Below are positions 24,791-36,646 of a stretch of DNA of 64,000 nt, piece by piece. The stretch lies in the NCBI GenBank assembly GCA_022432975.1, contig CM039505.1, positions 23,753,825 through 23,817,824 on the forward strand. Direction: 5' to 3'. Within the stretch, counting starts at the first letter, position 1. Each line of letters begins with the position of its first letter. Below the pieces are notes generated by a model. That model was not told where the DNA came from, did no database searches, and was given only the letters and a program-made list of their open reading frames with translations. Both the position numbers and the translations under genes were made by a program. The DNA comes from Begonia masoniana. Lineage: Eukaryota; Streptophyta; Magnoliopsida; Cucurbitales; Begoniaceae.

Positions 24791-25238
24791 ATGTACTTTG
24801 TCGTTTTGTGACCGGATGATGTAGCCAAAACTTTGTCGTTTTGTTATTAGGAAAAGCCTTATATTTGCTAAGTCAGTTCCTTCCGGTTGACTTCGTTCTC
24901 CTGATGATGTGTTTGACTTTCTTAAATTTTAAGTAATTTACGCTTAAACCTTTATCCCTTCCGACTGAATTATTTTCTTAATATTTTAATCAATCATTCA
25001 AACACTGTTGCATAGTTTTGCTCAATTCTATTTTGCTCGAAGAATTTTTCCGCTGCAAGTCTTCATGTTTTATCAAACGTTAAAAATTTGAATTCGTAGA
25101 AAGTTTTAAATTCGGTCCAAGGTTTCTTAGTAATACCCGGGTTCAGGTGTAACAAACCGGGTTCAGAAAATTCGGGGCCTTACAAGGTCCGATGTGAGAA
25201 GGAGTCTGGCGAAATTGGGTAAGGGTGCAGATGGCCGG

Positions 25239-27263
25239 TGTAACGCCCCAATTTAAAAATGCCTAATTTGAAACTCTAATTTTGAAAACCCTAAAATTTT
25301 TTGCAAATTGTTTTGAAATCGAGCGCTAAATCATAATTTGAAAATTTAAATATTAATTGAAAACTTTAATTTCGCGGAAGCTTTGTAATAAATTTGTCAA
25401 AATCTTGAAATCATCGCATAATTAAAACAATTTATGAAACTTTATTTAATAATAAAATTCAACATAATTATTCAAAGACTTAAATTGAAATAAAACATTA
25501 AATATCGTTTGAAAATTAAAGCATACTAATTTAAATCTTTTTCGTCGAAATGAACAATATTTTCTTTATCTGTATACTCGCTTGGCACTAGAGGGTTCTC
25601 AATCGCAGCAATTTCTTCTTTAGACAAAAATTCACCTACATCACAAGTTAAAAATTATGAGAAATCTCAGTAAGTGGAAATATTTGCAAATTGTAAAATT
25701 TTTACTTTTACCGAATCCTGTTAACAGTTACATACTGGTTGAAAGTCAACCTTTTTTTAAGACTTAGTCATCTCATGGCTTCGTGGTCTTTTACTTTTAC
25801 TTTTACTTTTAAGACATAGTTATTTCATGGCTTCGTCATCTTTTATTTTTACTTTTAACGTTCAAGCTTTTGCTATCACGTATTTGTCGTCAATTCCATC
25901 ATTTTCATACACATGCAAATGTCCTACTCATTTTATCTTTTAAACAATTCTATGTCAATGTTCTAACATATGTGCTCAACCACTAAAAATGTGTGATATA
26001 ATAAAACAGTAATAAAGAAGAAAATATTTATCCTGCGATGTAGGGCCGTAGCCAAAACATTGTATTTACACTTACTTGGATTCCGAGCAATTAGTGTATA
26101 TCGGGATATTCCAAAAATTCTAAAATAATATCATGTTCAAATAAAATCTTTGGTATTAAAATCATACTTAATAAATCCAATTTCAAAGAGATTTGAGCAG
26201 AAATTCCTTACGTTGTATTCTTAGGTCGGATCAGATCGGTTGGATCAATTTGAATTGATTCGGACAGTTCCAAAATTTTCCTGCCTAATTCGAATATCAA
26301 TATTAAAATCTCACTTAAATTATTCCAACTTCAGAAGAATTTGGGCAGAAACTTCTTACCGGTTCAATCTTCCACCGGTCTGGTTTGATTCGGGTGAATA
26401 GTGCCAATTCGGAGTTGGTCCGGTTTGATCTGAGTTGACTTAAGTGAACCGATTCGGTCTGAGTTGACTTAAGTGAACCAGTTCAGTTTTGTTAAAACTG
26501 AATCTTCTTCTTCGCGATTCCTGCCGAGAGAGAAAGAGAGAGCATCAGAGAGAAAGAGAGGGAGACAGATACAGAGAGAGTTGAAGATTGAGAGAGAGAT
26601 CTTACGACTGAAGTTCGCTCGATCGGAAGCAGCTCCTTCTGATGCAAAGTGAAGCTCAGCCAAGGGAATTTCGTCGCGTCGGAGAGCTCGACTGCTTCTC
26701 GGAACGTCGCCGATGACTGAAGAGGTAGGAGTTCTTTTCTAGTTTTTTTTTTCAGAGAACTCGAGAGGGAGAACTGTGGGTGTGAGTTTCCTCCTCCACC
26801 GAAAGCCTCTATTTATAGCGGGAGGTTCACCCCGCGTCTTCCATGAAATCCGCATTCTGCTCGAATTTTCTAAGCTGTAAATCAATCAGCTCGGTTTTTT
26901 TGCGATGTCCAGTCTGATCACCATCTGAACTTGGTCACCTTACCAGGCCAAGTTCACAGTTAAATGTTGGATTTTCTCATAAGGAAGTTTTCAAAAAATC
27001 CGAGTGTATCTCGGATTTGCTAAACTGTAAAACTCGGTTTCTCTCTTCTTGGTTGATAATCAGGCCAGATTCATTATGGATATCCATCTTCAATCGGATT
27101 GTTGCTGAAAATCAGCAATCCGATTCCTAAATCGGATTTTTAGCCAAGTACTGATTAAGTGATAATTTAGGAGATTGAATTGATTGTCTAAAAATTAGGG
27201 TTAGATTGGAAAATTGGAAATATTTGATTAAATTGATATTGGGGGAAATTTTGATATTGTACA
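25239..27263 (-). repeat. 3' LTR of chromovirus J
   Basis: 2025 bases, with termini TGTAA...TTACA-type (right end TTGTACA). It matches 34281-36641 except for a 300-base tandem duplication and a GGTCGGGTCGG-rich stretch found only in the right LTR. GA-rich leader at 26520-26600. Confidence 0.9.
26809..26828 (-). promoter_or_regulatory. TATA box of J 3' LTR
   Basis: The minus strand reads CTATAAATAGAGG, a consensus plant TATA box, followed downstream by a CT-rich leader. The equivalent in the other LTR is at 36184-36198. It probably drives genomic RNA synthesis toward lower coordinates. Confidence 0.65.
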
Positions 27264-27307
27264 ATTTACCCTCTTTAAAAAAATTTCGTCCTCGAAATTA
27301 AAACAAT

Positions 27308-28541
27308 TACATAAATAACTCGGGGTAGATCTTTCTCATGTCCTCTTCTCTTTCCCAAGTTTCTTCCTCAATGTTTCGATTCCTCCACAATACTCTGACA
27401 AGTGAAACCTTCTTGTTCCTCAATCTTCTTTTCTCTAAATCTAGAATCCGAATCAGTATTTCTTCATATGATAGGTCGGGGTGATTGCGAAGTCTAGAGA
27501 TCTCGATGGTAAGACATGCGAGGAGTATGGAACGTACTTCTTCAACATCGAGACGTGAAAGACATTATGCACGTGCTTGAATGAACCTGGTAATTCTAGT
27601 TGGTAGGCAACTTCTCATACTTTCCTTGAGATTTCAAATGGGCTTGTGAATCTTGGGCTCAACTTTCATTTCTTTCCAAAGAGCATCACACCTCTCATTG
27701 GTGAGATTTTAAGGAAAACTTGATCGCCCATAGCCAACTCCAACTTTGTTCTTCTCCTATCGGCATAACTTTTCTGTCTACTCTGAGCCTTAAGAATTCT
27801 TTTCTAGATTAATGTAACGATCTCAGCGGTCTGCCTCAAAATATCTGGCCCAACAAGTACTCCTTCACCCACTTCGTCCCAATGCACTAGAGATCTGCAT
27901 TTTCTACTATATAAAGCTTCATAAGGTATCATCCTGATCAAAGCTTGGTAACTGTTGTTGTAGGCGAACTCCACCAATGGCAGGTTCTTACTCCAATTTC
28001 TTTGGAAGTCGATAGCACACGCCTGTAACATATCCTCCAAGGTTTGAATCGTCCTTTTTGATTGCCCATCTATCTGAGGGTGGAAAGCTATACTGAAGTT
28101 CAAATGAGTACCCATAGCTTTCTGCATACTCTTCCAAAATTTGGAGGTAAATCGGGGATCTCGATCAGACACGATAGAGGCAGGCGTACCATGTAATCTG
28201 ATAATCTCTTGAACATAAAGCTGAACATATTGATCAATGGTATATGTAGTCTTTACAGGAAGAAAATGCATCGATCAACTATCACCCAAATGGAGTAATG
28301 ACCTTTAATCGTCTTAGGAAGTCCCACTACAAAGTCCATAGTAATATGCTCCTATTTCCATTGAGGCACCAAGAGTGTTTGCAAGGTACCAGCAAGTCGT
28401 TGGTGCTCCGCTTTGACTTGTTGACAAGTGAGACACTTCTCCACAAATTTGGTTACGTCCACTTTCAACCCACGCCACCAATATTGTTGTTTCAAATCTC
28501 GATACATTTTTGTTGACCCAGGGTGTACCGAGTAAGGGGTT
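27308..28541 (-). pseudogene. J integrase and chromodomain (left part)
   Basis: From right to left: the end of the zinc finger with YWWRGLKVDVTKFVEKCLTC (about 28490-28425), the catalytic core with DFVVGLP (near 28335), VSDRDPRFTSKFW (about 28175-28140) and FHPQIDGQSKRTIQTLEDML (28085-28030), then ALYSRKCRS and an integrase tail. A chromodomain follows at about 27475-27310 (RNKKVSLVRVLWRN, EEETWERE, YPELF) and stops at 27308. The usual catalytic Glu in GQSERT is Lys here (codon near 28055-28057). The chromodomain would guide integration to modified heterochromatin. Frameshifts occur in the tail. Confidence 0.85.
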
Positions 28542-30892
28542 TGTAACATCCGGTTTTACGAGTTTTAGATTTTTACCTATACAATAGCATTTTCGTAGAT
28601 AAAGCCAATTAAGTCGTTTTGCGAACGGAGAGTTCTATTGGAACTTTATGAATGAATTTGAGTCTTTGGAGGAATAAGAGAAATTTGGAGAAAACGATTA
28701 GATAGACAAAAATAACGAAATAGATAATGAAATAATAGAAAATCAAGTGAAGGCAAAACAGTAATTACTAAGTTAAGTTTTATAAAATACTAAAAACACT
28801 CCCTTCCCCACTCATTTTCTATTTTCGCGAAGGAGAAGCTCCAGAGAGCTTTGGGGCGATTTCTTCTCCCCCACAGCGATTTCCTGCAAGCGCCGACCAA
28901 CGTTCCTCCAAACCCCGGCGACTTCTTCACGTTTTCTTCAGCAATCGACATTCTAGGTAAACTTCTAGCGTTCGGATGATCTAGTTTCCCGTTTAGGGCT
29001 AGAAAATGGTTGAAACTTTAGTTAGGGTTTTGTTAAAAACGTAGATTAAAGTTTGAAATCGATAGGTTTACCGTGACCACGCCTCTAATGGATGTATTGT
29101 TGGTTATTGGACATAGTTAGTCGATGTATTGATGAATGTTGGAGTTTGATTGTTTAGGCTCGGTTTTGATAATGAATGTTGTGGATTGGCTTGGGTGAAC
29201 AAAGCTCGCGGATGGGGCTCGGTGCGCTAAGGACAACAGGTAAGTTTTTGGGACTTTTTGGCCGATTTGGCCTACACCATGGATGAGCTTTGTTGATCGA
29301 GGATAATTGGTGAATTTGTTGTTTAAGTGTAGGTTGGATGGGAAGTTTAGGAGAATTGTATGTTAGAACGTTTTTAATTAGGTTCTATGTATTGTTTATG
29401 TTTTCCTAACTTTTATTGTACAAATCCATGTCCATGCATCATGTTTTACGAACTAGCATGAAAAATGAATTTCCGCAAATGTTTTTCATGAAAAGAAATG
29501 CTAAATGAAAAGATATGAAATGCATGTAATCTCGGTCACGTCGGGGTGGGGTTCAGACATAACTGTCCTGAAAGGAGGAGCATGTTTTCTCCACTACAGA
29601 TGGAAAGGGCTATCTAACCATGAGATGTGCCCTCTCTATCTGGTGAGTCACCCCTGGTGACACCTCCCGCTATGAAACTAAATGGTGAAAATTTAAAGCA
29701 TGTTTTTACAAACCCTGCACGCATAGTATGCATTCCCATTTAAGAGACTTGCTGAGCTCTGTAGCTCATAGTTTATTTTCTATGGTGTAGGTGAGTTTGA
29801 GACAGGTGAGGATGAGATTCCTCCACCCGACGCATAAGCTGGTCAAAGAGGTGTACCCGTGGGAGTGTGCAGTGCAGTCAGAGCCAAATTGACCCGTGGG
29901 AGCATTAGTTAAGTGTTTTGGGGATTTTGGGTTTGTGTCGGGCTGATGGGGGAAAGTATATGAATTGTATAGAATTCATTTTAGGGTGTTTGATGTCTGG
30001 ATAGTGTAGATATTTAAATCGATGACATGGAAGATAATTTTTGACGTTTGATGTTTCTGGAAATTCTGGGTGAATAGTGTGTACGTACAGGGGAAAATAA
30101 TGTGAAGGCAACTTTCTGGACAAAATCCAGAGAGCTAGCCGATTGATCGCCAGCAAGGAGCGATCGATCGGGTATTGCACGGTTTAGAGTCAGAATTTTA
30201 TAAGTCTCCAAAGTCAATGTCCAAGTCCCGTGGACGAATAAGTCCCGTGAACGAATAAGTCTCGTGGACGAATAAGTCACGTGGACGATAAATTTTAGTT
30301 AAGTATTCTGTAAGAAAGTCATCGTTCAAAGTCTGTGGACGATAAATTTTAGTTAAATATTTTGTAAGAAAGTCATCGTCCAAAGTCTGTGTATGATAAA
30401 GTTTAGTTAAGTATTCTGGCAAAGAAACTCAGTCGTCCACACTGCCTACAGTTTTCAGTCGTCCACACTGCCTATAGTTTTCAGTCGTCCACACTGACTA
30501 CTGTTTTCAGTCGTCCACACTGCCTACAGTTTTTGTCGTCCATGCCTCCTAAAGTTTTTGTCGTCCAAACCCGATAGAGAGAAATATCCTCCTCCACTGT
30601 TTAAATTGATGAAACCCGAGAGGTATTTCCTTCTGTTTCCGTCGTCCAAACCCGATAGAGAGAAACATCCTCTTCCACTGCTTAAATTGATGAAACCCGA
30701 GAAGAACTAAGTGATTATTTATTCCGAGAGAAATTAAGTGATAGAACCCGAGAGGAAATTTTTACACATGAATAGTCTTCTGCTGAACAGGGTTGAGCAC
30801 CCTTATGCATGCATGATCAAAATACAAATAAAAGTTTAAAATTTCATGGGATTTTTAGGAATAGTACAATGGTTTAATTAAGGTTCGTTACA
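28542..30892 (+). mobile_element. Solo LTR (Ty3/gypsy), 2351 bp, in J integrase
   Basis: Begins TGTAACATCCGG and ends AGGTTCGTTACA. The perfect duplication GGGTT is at 28537-28541 and 30893-30897. Same broad family as 1886-3799 and 60196-62986 by shared internal blocks (GGTGTAGGTGAGTTTGAG near 29785). It splits the integrase HHCC finger. The 3' third is packed with minisatellites. Confidence 0.9.
30224..30720. repeat. Cluster of four minisatellites in solo LTR
   Basis: First, about four ~17-base units GTCCCGTGGACGAATAA (30224-30286). Then two to three ~62-base units containing TGTGGACGATAAATTTTAG (30276-30420). Then four 27-base units CAGTCGTCCACACTGCCTA (30429-30534). Finally two ~90-base units with GTCGTCCAAACCCGATAGAG (30564 and 30642). 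GTGGACGA of the first sets is the reverse complement of TCGTCCAC in the later sets. Confidence 0.8.
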
Positions 30893-31640
30893 GGGTTGAG
30901 TGTGCTTCCTTCAATATAGCTCTCTTTAATTCAGTATCATCAGGTATACACCATCTCTTTTTGAGCTGGATAATTCCACCATCAGATATAGAAAATTCAG
31001 AAACTTTTCCCGCCTCCAATTCACTTTTTACTTTGTAAATATAAGTATCTCCCCATTGTTTATCCTTCATTTGTTCAAGAAAACTTGGCTGAAGCGTCAT
31101 AGCAGACAATCTCTATAGTAGCCCAAACGGTACAACTTTGATGTTAGATTTCTGCATCTCCTCGGTTAACTGTCCTAGAATTAGCCGCAATGAAAAAATT
31201 TGAGATGATGCTCTTCTACTTAATGCATCAGCTACGACATTAGTTTTGCCAAGATGATAAATAATTTTACAGTCATAGTCATTTACTAGCTCCAACCATC
31301 TGTGTTGTCTCATATTTAGATCCTTCTGAGTTAGGAAATATTTCATACTTTTGTGATCCGTATAAATTTCGCACCTTTCTCCATAAAGATAATGCCTCCA
31401 AATTTTTAGTGCATGAACTACTGCTGCAAGCTCCAAATCAGGAGTTGGGTAGTTCTTCTCGTGTTCCTTCAACTGTCTCGAGGCATAGGCTACCACTTTT
31501 CATTCTTACATGATGACACATCCCAATCCATACTTCGAAACGTCACTATATACCACAAATTTTCCTGATCCAGATGGTATGGTAAGTATAGGTGTAGAGA
31601 CTAACTTTTTCTTCAGCTCCTAAAAGCTTTGTTCGCACTC
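30893..31640 (-). pseudogene. J RNase H and integrase N-terminus
   Basis: RNase H shows VVYSDVSKYGLGCV (about 31565-31525), [20 protein letters not shown] (31490-31430), [11 protein letters not shown] (31370-31335) and VVADALSRR (31235-31205). The start of the integrase zinc finger region (LKEAHSTL) ends at the solo LTR at 30893 and resumes at 28541. RNase H would remove RNA from the RNA-DNA hybrid. Stops interrupt near 31520 and 31110. Confidence 0.85.
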
Positions 31641-32420
31641 TTCAGTCCATGAATACTTGACATCTTTCTTGGTTAGCTTTGTAAGCGGGTTGGCTAAGGT
31701 TGAAAAACTTTCTACGAATCTCCGATAATATCTCGCAAGACCAAGAAAACTCCTTATTTCAGCTGCATTCTTTGATTGAGGCCATTTACTAACAGCTTCA
31801 TTCTTTGCTGGGTCCATTGCTATGCCCTTCTTTGAAATAATGTGGCCAAGAAAAATCACATTCTCCATCCAAAATTCACACTTGGAGAACTTTGCATATA
31901 ACTTCTCATGTCTCAATGTTGATAGAATAATCCTCAAGTGTTCTTCATGCTCCTCCTTGCTCTTTGATTATATAAGAATGTCGTCAATAAAGACTATTAC
32001 AAAATCATCCAAAAAGGTCTTGAAAGTCTGATTCATCTGACCTATAAAAGCGGCTGGTGCATTACTTAATCATAACGACATGACTCAGAATTTAAAGCGG
32101 CCATATCTAGTACGAAACACCGTCTTGAACACGTCGGCCTCCTTAATTCTTAGTTGATGATAGCCAGACCTTATATTAACCTTCAAGAAAACTGCCACTC
32201 CTTTCAATTGATCAAATAAATTGTCGATTCTTGGTAGTGGATACTTATTCTTGATAGTAACTTTGTTGAGCTCATGATAGTCAATATACATTCTCATCGA
32301 TCCATCTTTTTTCTTCACAAATAAAACCGGAGCTCCCAGGGTGAGAAACTTGGTTGGATAAATCCTTTCTCCAGCAAATCGTCAAGTTGAGTCTTTAACT
32401 CCTTTAATTCACTTGGTGCC
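31641..32420 (-). pseudogene. J reverse transcriptase
   Basis: Minus-strand RT with SPWE.. (about 32345), [20 protein letters not shown] (about 32325-32265), [13 protein letters not shown] and [10 protein letters not shown] (32180-32150). The catalytic box reads FIDD (31992-31981), the usual gypsy form, followed by a stop in the next line. After this come KCEFWMENVIFLGHIIS and SFLGLARYYRRF. The first Asp region and FIDD are intact, but frameshifts near 32315 and 32085 and several stops kill it. Confidence 0.87.
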
Positions 32421-33049
32421 ATTCTATAAGGAGTTCCAGAGATCGGCACCGTTCCAGGTAGCAGCTCAATGCTGAATTCCACATCTCTCGCAAGTGGTAA
32501 GATTGTCAGGTCATGAGGAAAGACATCAGAAGATTCATCAACTATCGGCACCATATCCAATGTCGTGGCTCCGTCAGGTTCAGTACATATAACACTGGCT
32601 AGAATTCCAATGCATCCAGAATTTAATAAGTTCCGAGCTCGCATAGCTGATATTACTAGAACTCTTGAACTTTTAGAATTCCCATAGAAGAAAAATGACT
32701 TTGCTCCAAGCAATTGAAACTTTACCATTCTCTTTCGACAATCGATGGTTACATAGTATTTAGTAAGCCAATCCATCCACAGGATGACATAGTAATTGTG
32801 CATCGCTAGAATAATTAAATCCTCAATGCATACATTGCATTTTCTAATAATAGAATTGGCAAACATAACTTTGCCCGAAGGTGTAGCTACTCCCATATTA
32901 TATTCTAGAGACTTTACTTTAATATCTAACTTTATAGCATGCTCAAGAGATATAAAAGAGTGTGTAGCTCCAGAATCATTTAATATGCTAGAAATAAAGA
33001 TCGAACCTGTTACCACAGATGTATTTCCTTCAGCTTCATCTTTAGTCAT
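32421..33049 (-). pseudogene. J protease and pre-RT region
   Basis: Aspartic protease with intact NDSGATHSFIS (about 32980-32945), MDWL box (about 32770) and linker leading to the RT (VDESSDVFPHDL). This 629-base stretch has an open frame, one of the longest remaining in J, continuing to 32315. Protease would process gag-pol. Confidence 0.83.
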
Positions 33050-34075
33050 GGCGAAGACTCTAGCAGTCGTCCTGGTCTGCTCCCCGACATCCTTTGGGCA
33101 GTTATTAATATAATGTTCAGGTTGTCCACATTTAAAGCAAGTGTTAGCCTGAATGCGACATTCTCAAAAATGTGGTTTCTTGCAGGAGGGACATAAAAGC
33201 ACACTCGTCGTCATGGGTTCCCTCTTAACAAATTTAGATGGTCCTCCAGTAGATTCACTGTTCATGGGTCGCAATCCAGCCGATTGTTGTTGTGGAACTT
33301 TATTTCGTGTAGCTTGAGTTGCATGACTATATTTTCTTTGCAACTCCTGGGCCTTGATGACATCCTTCTCTCTTTGTTCTGAACACAGTGCTTTCTCCAC
33401 CACAAAGGCAAATGAAGAGTTCTTGGAAGTAATAAAATGGATTTCCTTAAGTATCTCCACCCTTAGTTCTTGGATAAACCCTTTCACCTTCATAGCTTCG
33501 TTATCAGCAATACGAGGGACATAATAAGATAATTGATCAAATTTGTGTAGATAATCCATCACGCTTCCGGTTTACTTGAGAGCCATAAATTATTCAGCCT
33601 TCGCATCCATCATTGAGTTCGTAAAGTATTTCTCGTTGAATAACTCCTGAAATTTCTCTCAGGTCATGATAGTGACTGAATGCATCGCCTTTATGGAATC
33701 CCACCAATAACTTGCTTCCATTTGGAACATAGAAGACGCGTAAACAACTTTATCTTCCTCAGAAATTTTGGCATGCTCAAAAATTTTGCCAATGGTCCTG
33801 ATCCAATCATCTGCTGCTGCCATATCCGCTAAATTGCCATAGAAATTTAGAGGGTCCAAACGTCGAAATCTATCGAAATCCATATTCGCATGTCGAGGCC
33901 TATTTGGAATTTGGGCCTACATATTCGCTGCTTGAGCTGCGGCAGTGGCTGCCTGAGCTACCACATTAGCTGCTTGTGACAGTTGTTCATTTTTCCTGGC
34001 TTGTAATTCGATCATGTCCATCATCCGATTGAGTATAGCATCCCGATCATTTCTATTTCCTCTATGATTGGCCAT
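33050..34075 (-). pseudogene. J gag
   Basis: Begins MANHRGNRNDRDA at 34075, then an Ala/Gln-rich stretch with a stop, then the gag core (FRRLDPLNFYGN, ADDWIRTIGKIFEH, YWWDS at 33865-33690). After a degraded part come MDYLHKFDQLSYYVP and a CCHC zinc knuckle (CFKCGQPEHYINNC, about 33140-33100). Typical Del/Tekay gag. At least four stops or frameshifts are visible between 33920 and 33150. Confidence 0.85.
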
Positions 34076-34261
34076 AGTCTACATCACAATGATTTCATTT
34101 TAAGAAATTCTATATTATATACTTATTTTTAAATGTATCACAATATTACCTAACTAACTTTTATCAAAATATAAATTTTAGTACAAACTTACTTGTTGAT
34201 TGACAATCTTTCAGGTGCACGTGAGCATACAGAATAGTTTACAGAATCATTTTATAAACCT

Positions 34262-34280
34262 TGGTGCTCTGATACTATGT
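34262..34280 (-). other. Primer-binding site of J
   Basis: The minus strand reads TAGTATCAGAGCACC just inside the 5' LTR, one base off the TGGTATCAGAGC expected for initiator methionine tRNA. Confidence 0.7.
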
Positions 34281-36641
34281 TGTAATGCCCCAATTTAAAA
34301 ATCTTCAATTTGAAATCTTAATTTTGAAAACCATAAATTTTTTTCCAAATTGATTTGAAATCGAGTGCTAAATCATAATTTGAAAATTTAAATATTAATT
34401 GAAAACTTTAATTTCGCAGAAGCTTTATAATAAATTTGACAAAATCTTGAAACCATCGCATAATTAAAAAAATTTATCAAACTTTATTTAATAATAAAAT
34501 TCAAAATAATTATTCAAAGTCTTAAATTGAAATAAAATATTAAATATCGTTTGAAAATTAAAATATACTAATTTAAATCTTTTTCCTCGAAATCAACGAT
34601 ATTTTCTTCATCTGTATACTCGCTTGCTACTAAAGGGTTCTTAATCGCAACTATTTCTTCCTCAGACAAAAATTCACCAGCATCACAAGTTAAAAACTAT
34701 GAGAAATCTCAGTAAATAAAAATATATGCAAGTTGCAAAACTTTTACTTTTATCGAATCCTGTTAACAGTTACATACTGATTGAAAGTCAACCTTCTTTT
34801 AAAACTTAGCTATCTCATGGCTTCGTCCTCTTTTACTTTACTTTTACTTTTAAGACTTAGCCATCTCATGGCTTCGTCATCTTTTACTTTTACTTTTAAC
34901 GTTCAAACTCTTGCTATCACGTATTTGCCGTCAATTCAATCATTTTCATACACATCCAAATATCTACTCATTTTTTCTTTTAAACAATTTTATGTCAATA
35001 CCCTAACATGTGTGTTCAACCACTGAAAACGTGTGATATAATAAAACAATAATAAAGAAAATAATATCTATCTTGTGATGTAGGACCGTAGTCAAAATGT
35101 TGTAAAATGTCTTTTACTTTTACTTTTACTTTTAAGACTTAGTCATCTCATGGCTGCGTCATCTTTTACTTTTACTTTTACTTCTACTTTTAACGTTCAA
35201 ACTCTTGTTATCACGTATTTGCCGTCAATTCCATTATTTTCATACACATGCAGATATACAACTCATTTTATCTTTTAAACAATTCTATGTCAATGCCCTA
35301 ACATGTACTCAACTACCGAAAATGTGTGATATAATAAAACAATAATAAAGAAAATAATATCTATCCTGTGATGTAGGGCCGTAGCCAAAACGTTGTATTT
35401 ACACTTATTTGGATTCCGAGCAATTATTGTATATCGGGATATTCCAAAAATTTCAAAATAATATTCTGTTCAAATAAAATATTTGGTATTAAAATCATAC
35501 TTAATAAATCCAATTTCAAAAAGATTTGAGCAGAAATTCCTTACGTTGTATTTTTAGGTCGGATTGAATCGGTTGGATCAATTTGGATTGATTCGGACAG
35601 TTTCAAAATTTTTTCTGCCTAATTCGAATATCAATATTAAAATCTCATTTAAATTATTATAACTTCAGAAGAATTTGGGCAGAAATTTCTTACCGGTTCA
35701 ATCTTCGATCGGTCCGGTTTGATTCAGGTGAATAGTATCGATTCGGGTCGGGTCGGTGAACAATACTGATTTGGGTCGAGTCAAGTCGGATGAACAGTAC
35801 CGGTTTGGGTTGGTTCGGAGTTGGTCCAGTTCGATCTGGCTTGACTTAAGTGAACCGGTTTGGTCTTCTTAAAATTGAACCTTCTTCTTCGCGATTCTTG
35901 CCGAGAGAGAAAGAGAGAGCATCAGAGAGAAAGACAGAGACATAGAGGGTTGAAGATCAAGAGAAAGATCTTATGACTGAAGTTCGCTCGATCGGAAGCA
36001 GTTCCTTCTGATGCATAGTGAAGCTCAGCTGAGGGGATTTCGTTGCATCGGAGAGCTCGACTACTTCCTCATAACGTCGCCGGTGACTGAAGAGGTAAGA
36101 GTTCTTTTCTGGTTTTTTTCTTTTTTTTTTTAGAGAACTCGAGAGGGAGAGCTGTGGGTGTGAGTTTTCTCCTCCATCGAAAGCCTCTATTTATAGGAGA
36201 AGGTTCGCCCTGTGTCTTCCGTCAAATCTGCATTCTGCTCAGATTTTCTGAGCTGTAAATCAATCAGCTCGAATTTTTAGCGATGTCCAGTCTGATCACC
36301 ATCTGAACTTGGTCACCTTACCAGGCCAAGTTCACAGTTAAGAGTTGGATTTTCTCATATAGAAATTTTCAGTAAATCCTAGTGTATTTTGGATTTGCTA
36401 AGCTGTAAAACTCGGTTTCTTTGTTCTTGGTTGATAATCAGGCCAGATTCATTATGGATATCCATCTTCAATTGGATTGTTGTTGAAAATCAGCAATCCG
36501 ATTCCTAAATCAGAATTTTAACTAAGTACTAATTAAGCGATAATTTAGGAGATTGAATTGATTGTCTAAAAATTAAGGGTTAGATTGGAAAATTGGAAAT
36601 ATTTTATTAAATTGATTTGGGGGAAAATTTGATATGTTACA
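34281..36641 (-). repeat. 5' LTR of chromovirus J
   Basis: 2361 bases, partner of 25239-27263. It contains the TATA box CTATAAATAGAGG-like on the minus strand (36184-36198) and a tandem duplication absent from its partner. Confidence 0.9.
34795..35392. repeat. Approx. 300-bp tandem duplication inside J 5' LTR
   Basis: 34795-35095 and 35105-35392 are near-identical (CATCTCATGGCT..TCATCTTTTACTTTTAC ... AATAAAGAAAATAATATCTATC). The 3' LTR has a single copy at 25745-26055. It holds short TTTTAC simple repeats that could have started the duplication. Confidence 0.82.
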
Positions 36642-36646
36642 ACCGG

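Larger units (their letters stand above)
22979..25184 (+). mobile_element. Solo LTR (Ty3/gypsy), 2206 bp
   Basis: Begins TGTAGCACCCGG and ends GGGGCCTTACA. The flanking duplication AGGTC is perfect (22974-22978 and 25185-25189). It interrupts the copia protease reading frame. It holds two tandem-repeat arrays (23691-23909 and 24524-24790). No coding region. Confidence 0.88.
25239..36641 (-). mobile_element. Ty3/gypsy chromovirus J (Del/Tekay-like), full length, with nested solo LTR
   Basis: LTRs at 25239-27263 and 34281-36641 flank gag-protease-RT-RNase H-integrase-chromodomain on the minus strand. Flanks GCCGG (25234-25238) and ACCGG (36642-36646) are a 5-base duplication with one G/A difference. 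Primer site at the right and polypurine tract (AAAGAGGGTAAAT, about 27264-27276) at the left are in the expected places. The gag-pol order, the D-S-G protease and the C-terminal chromodomain fit the Del/Tekay clade. Integrase is split by solo LTR 28542-30892. Without it the element is about 9.0 kb. Many stops; not autonomous. Confidence 0.9.
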
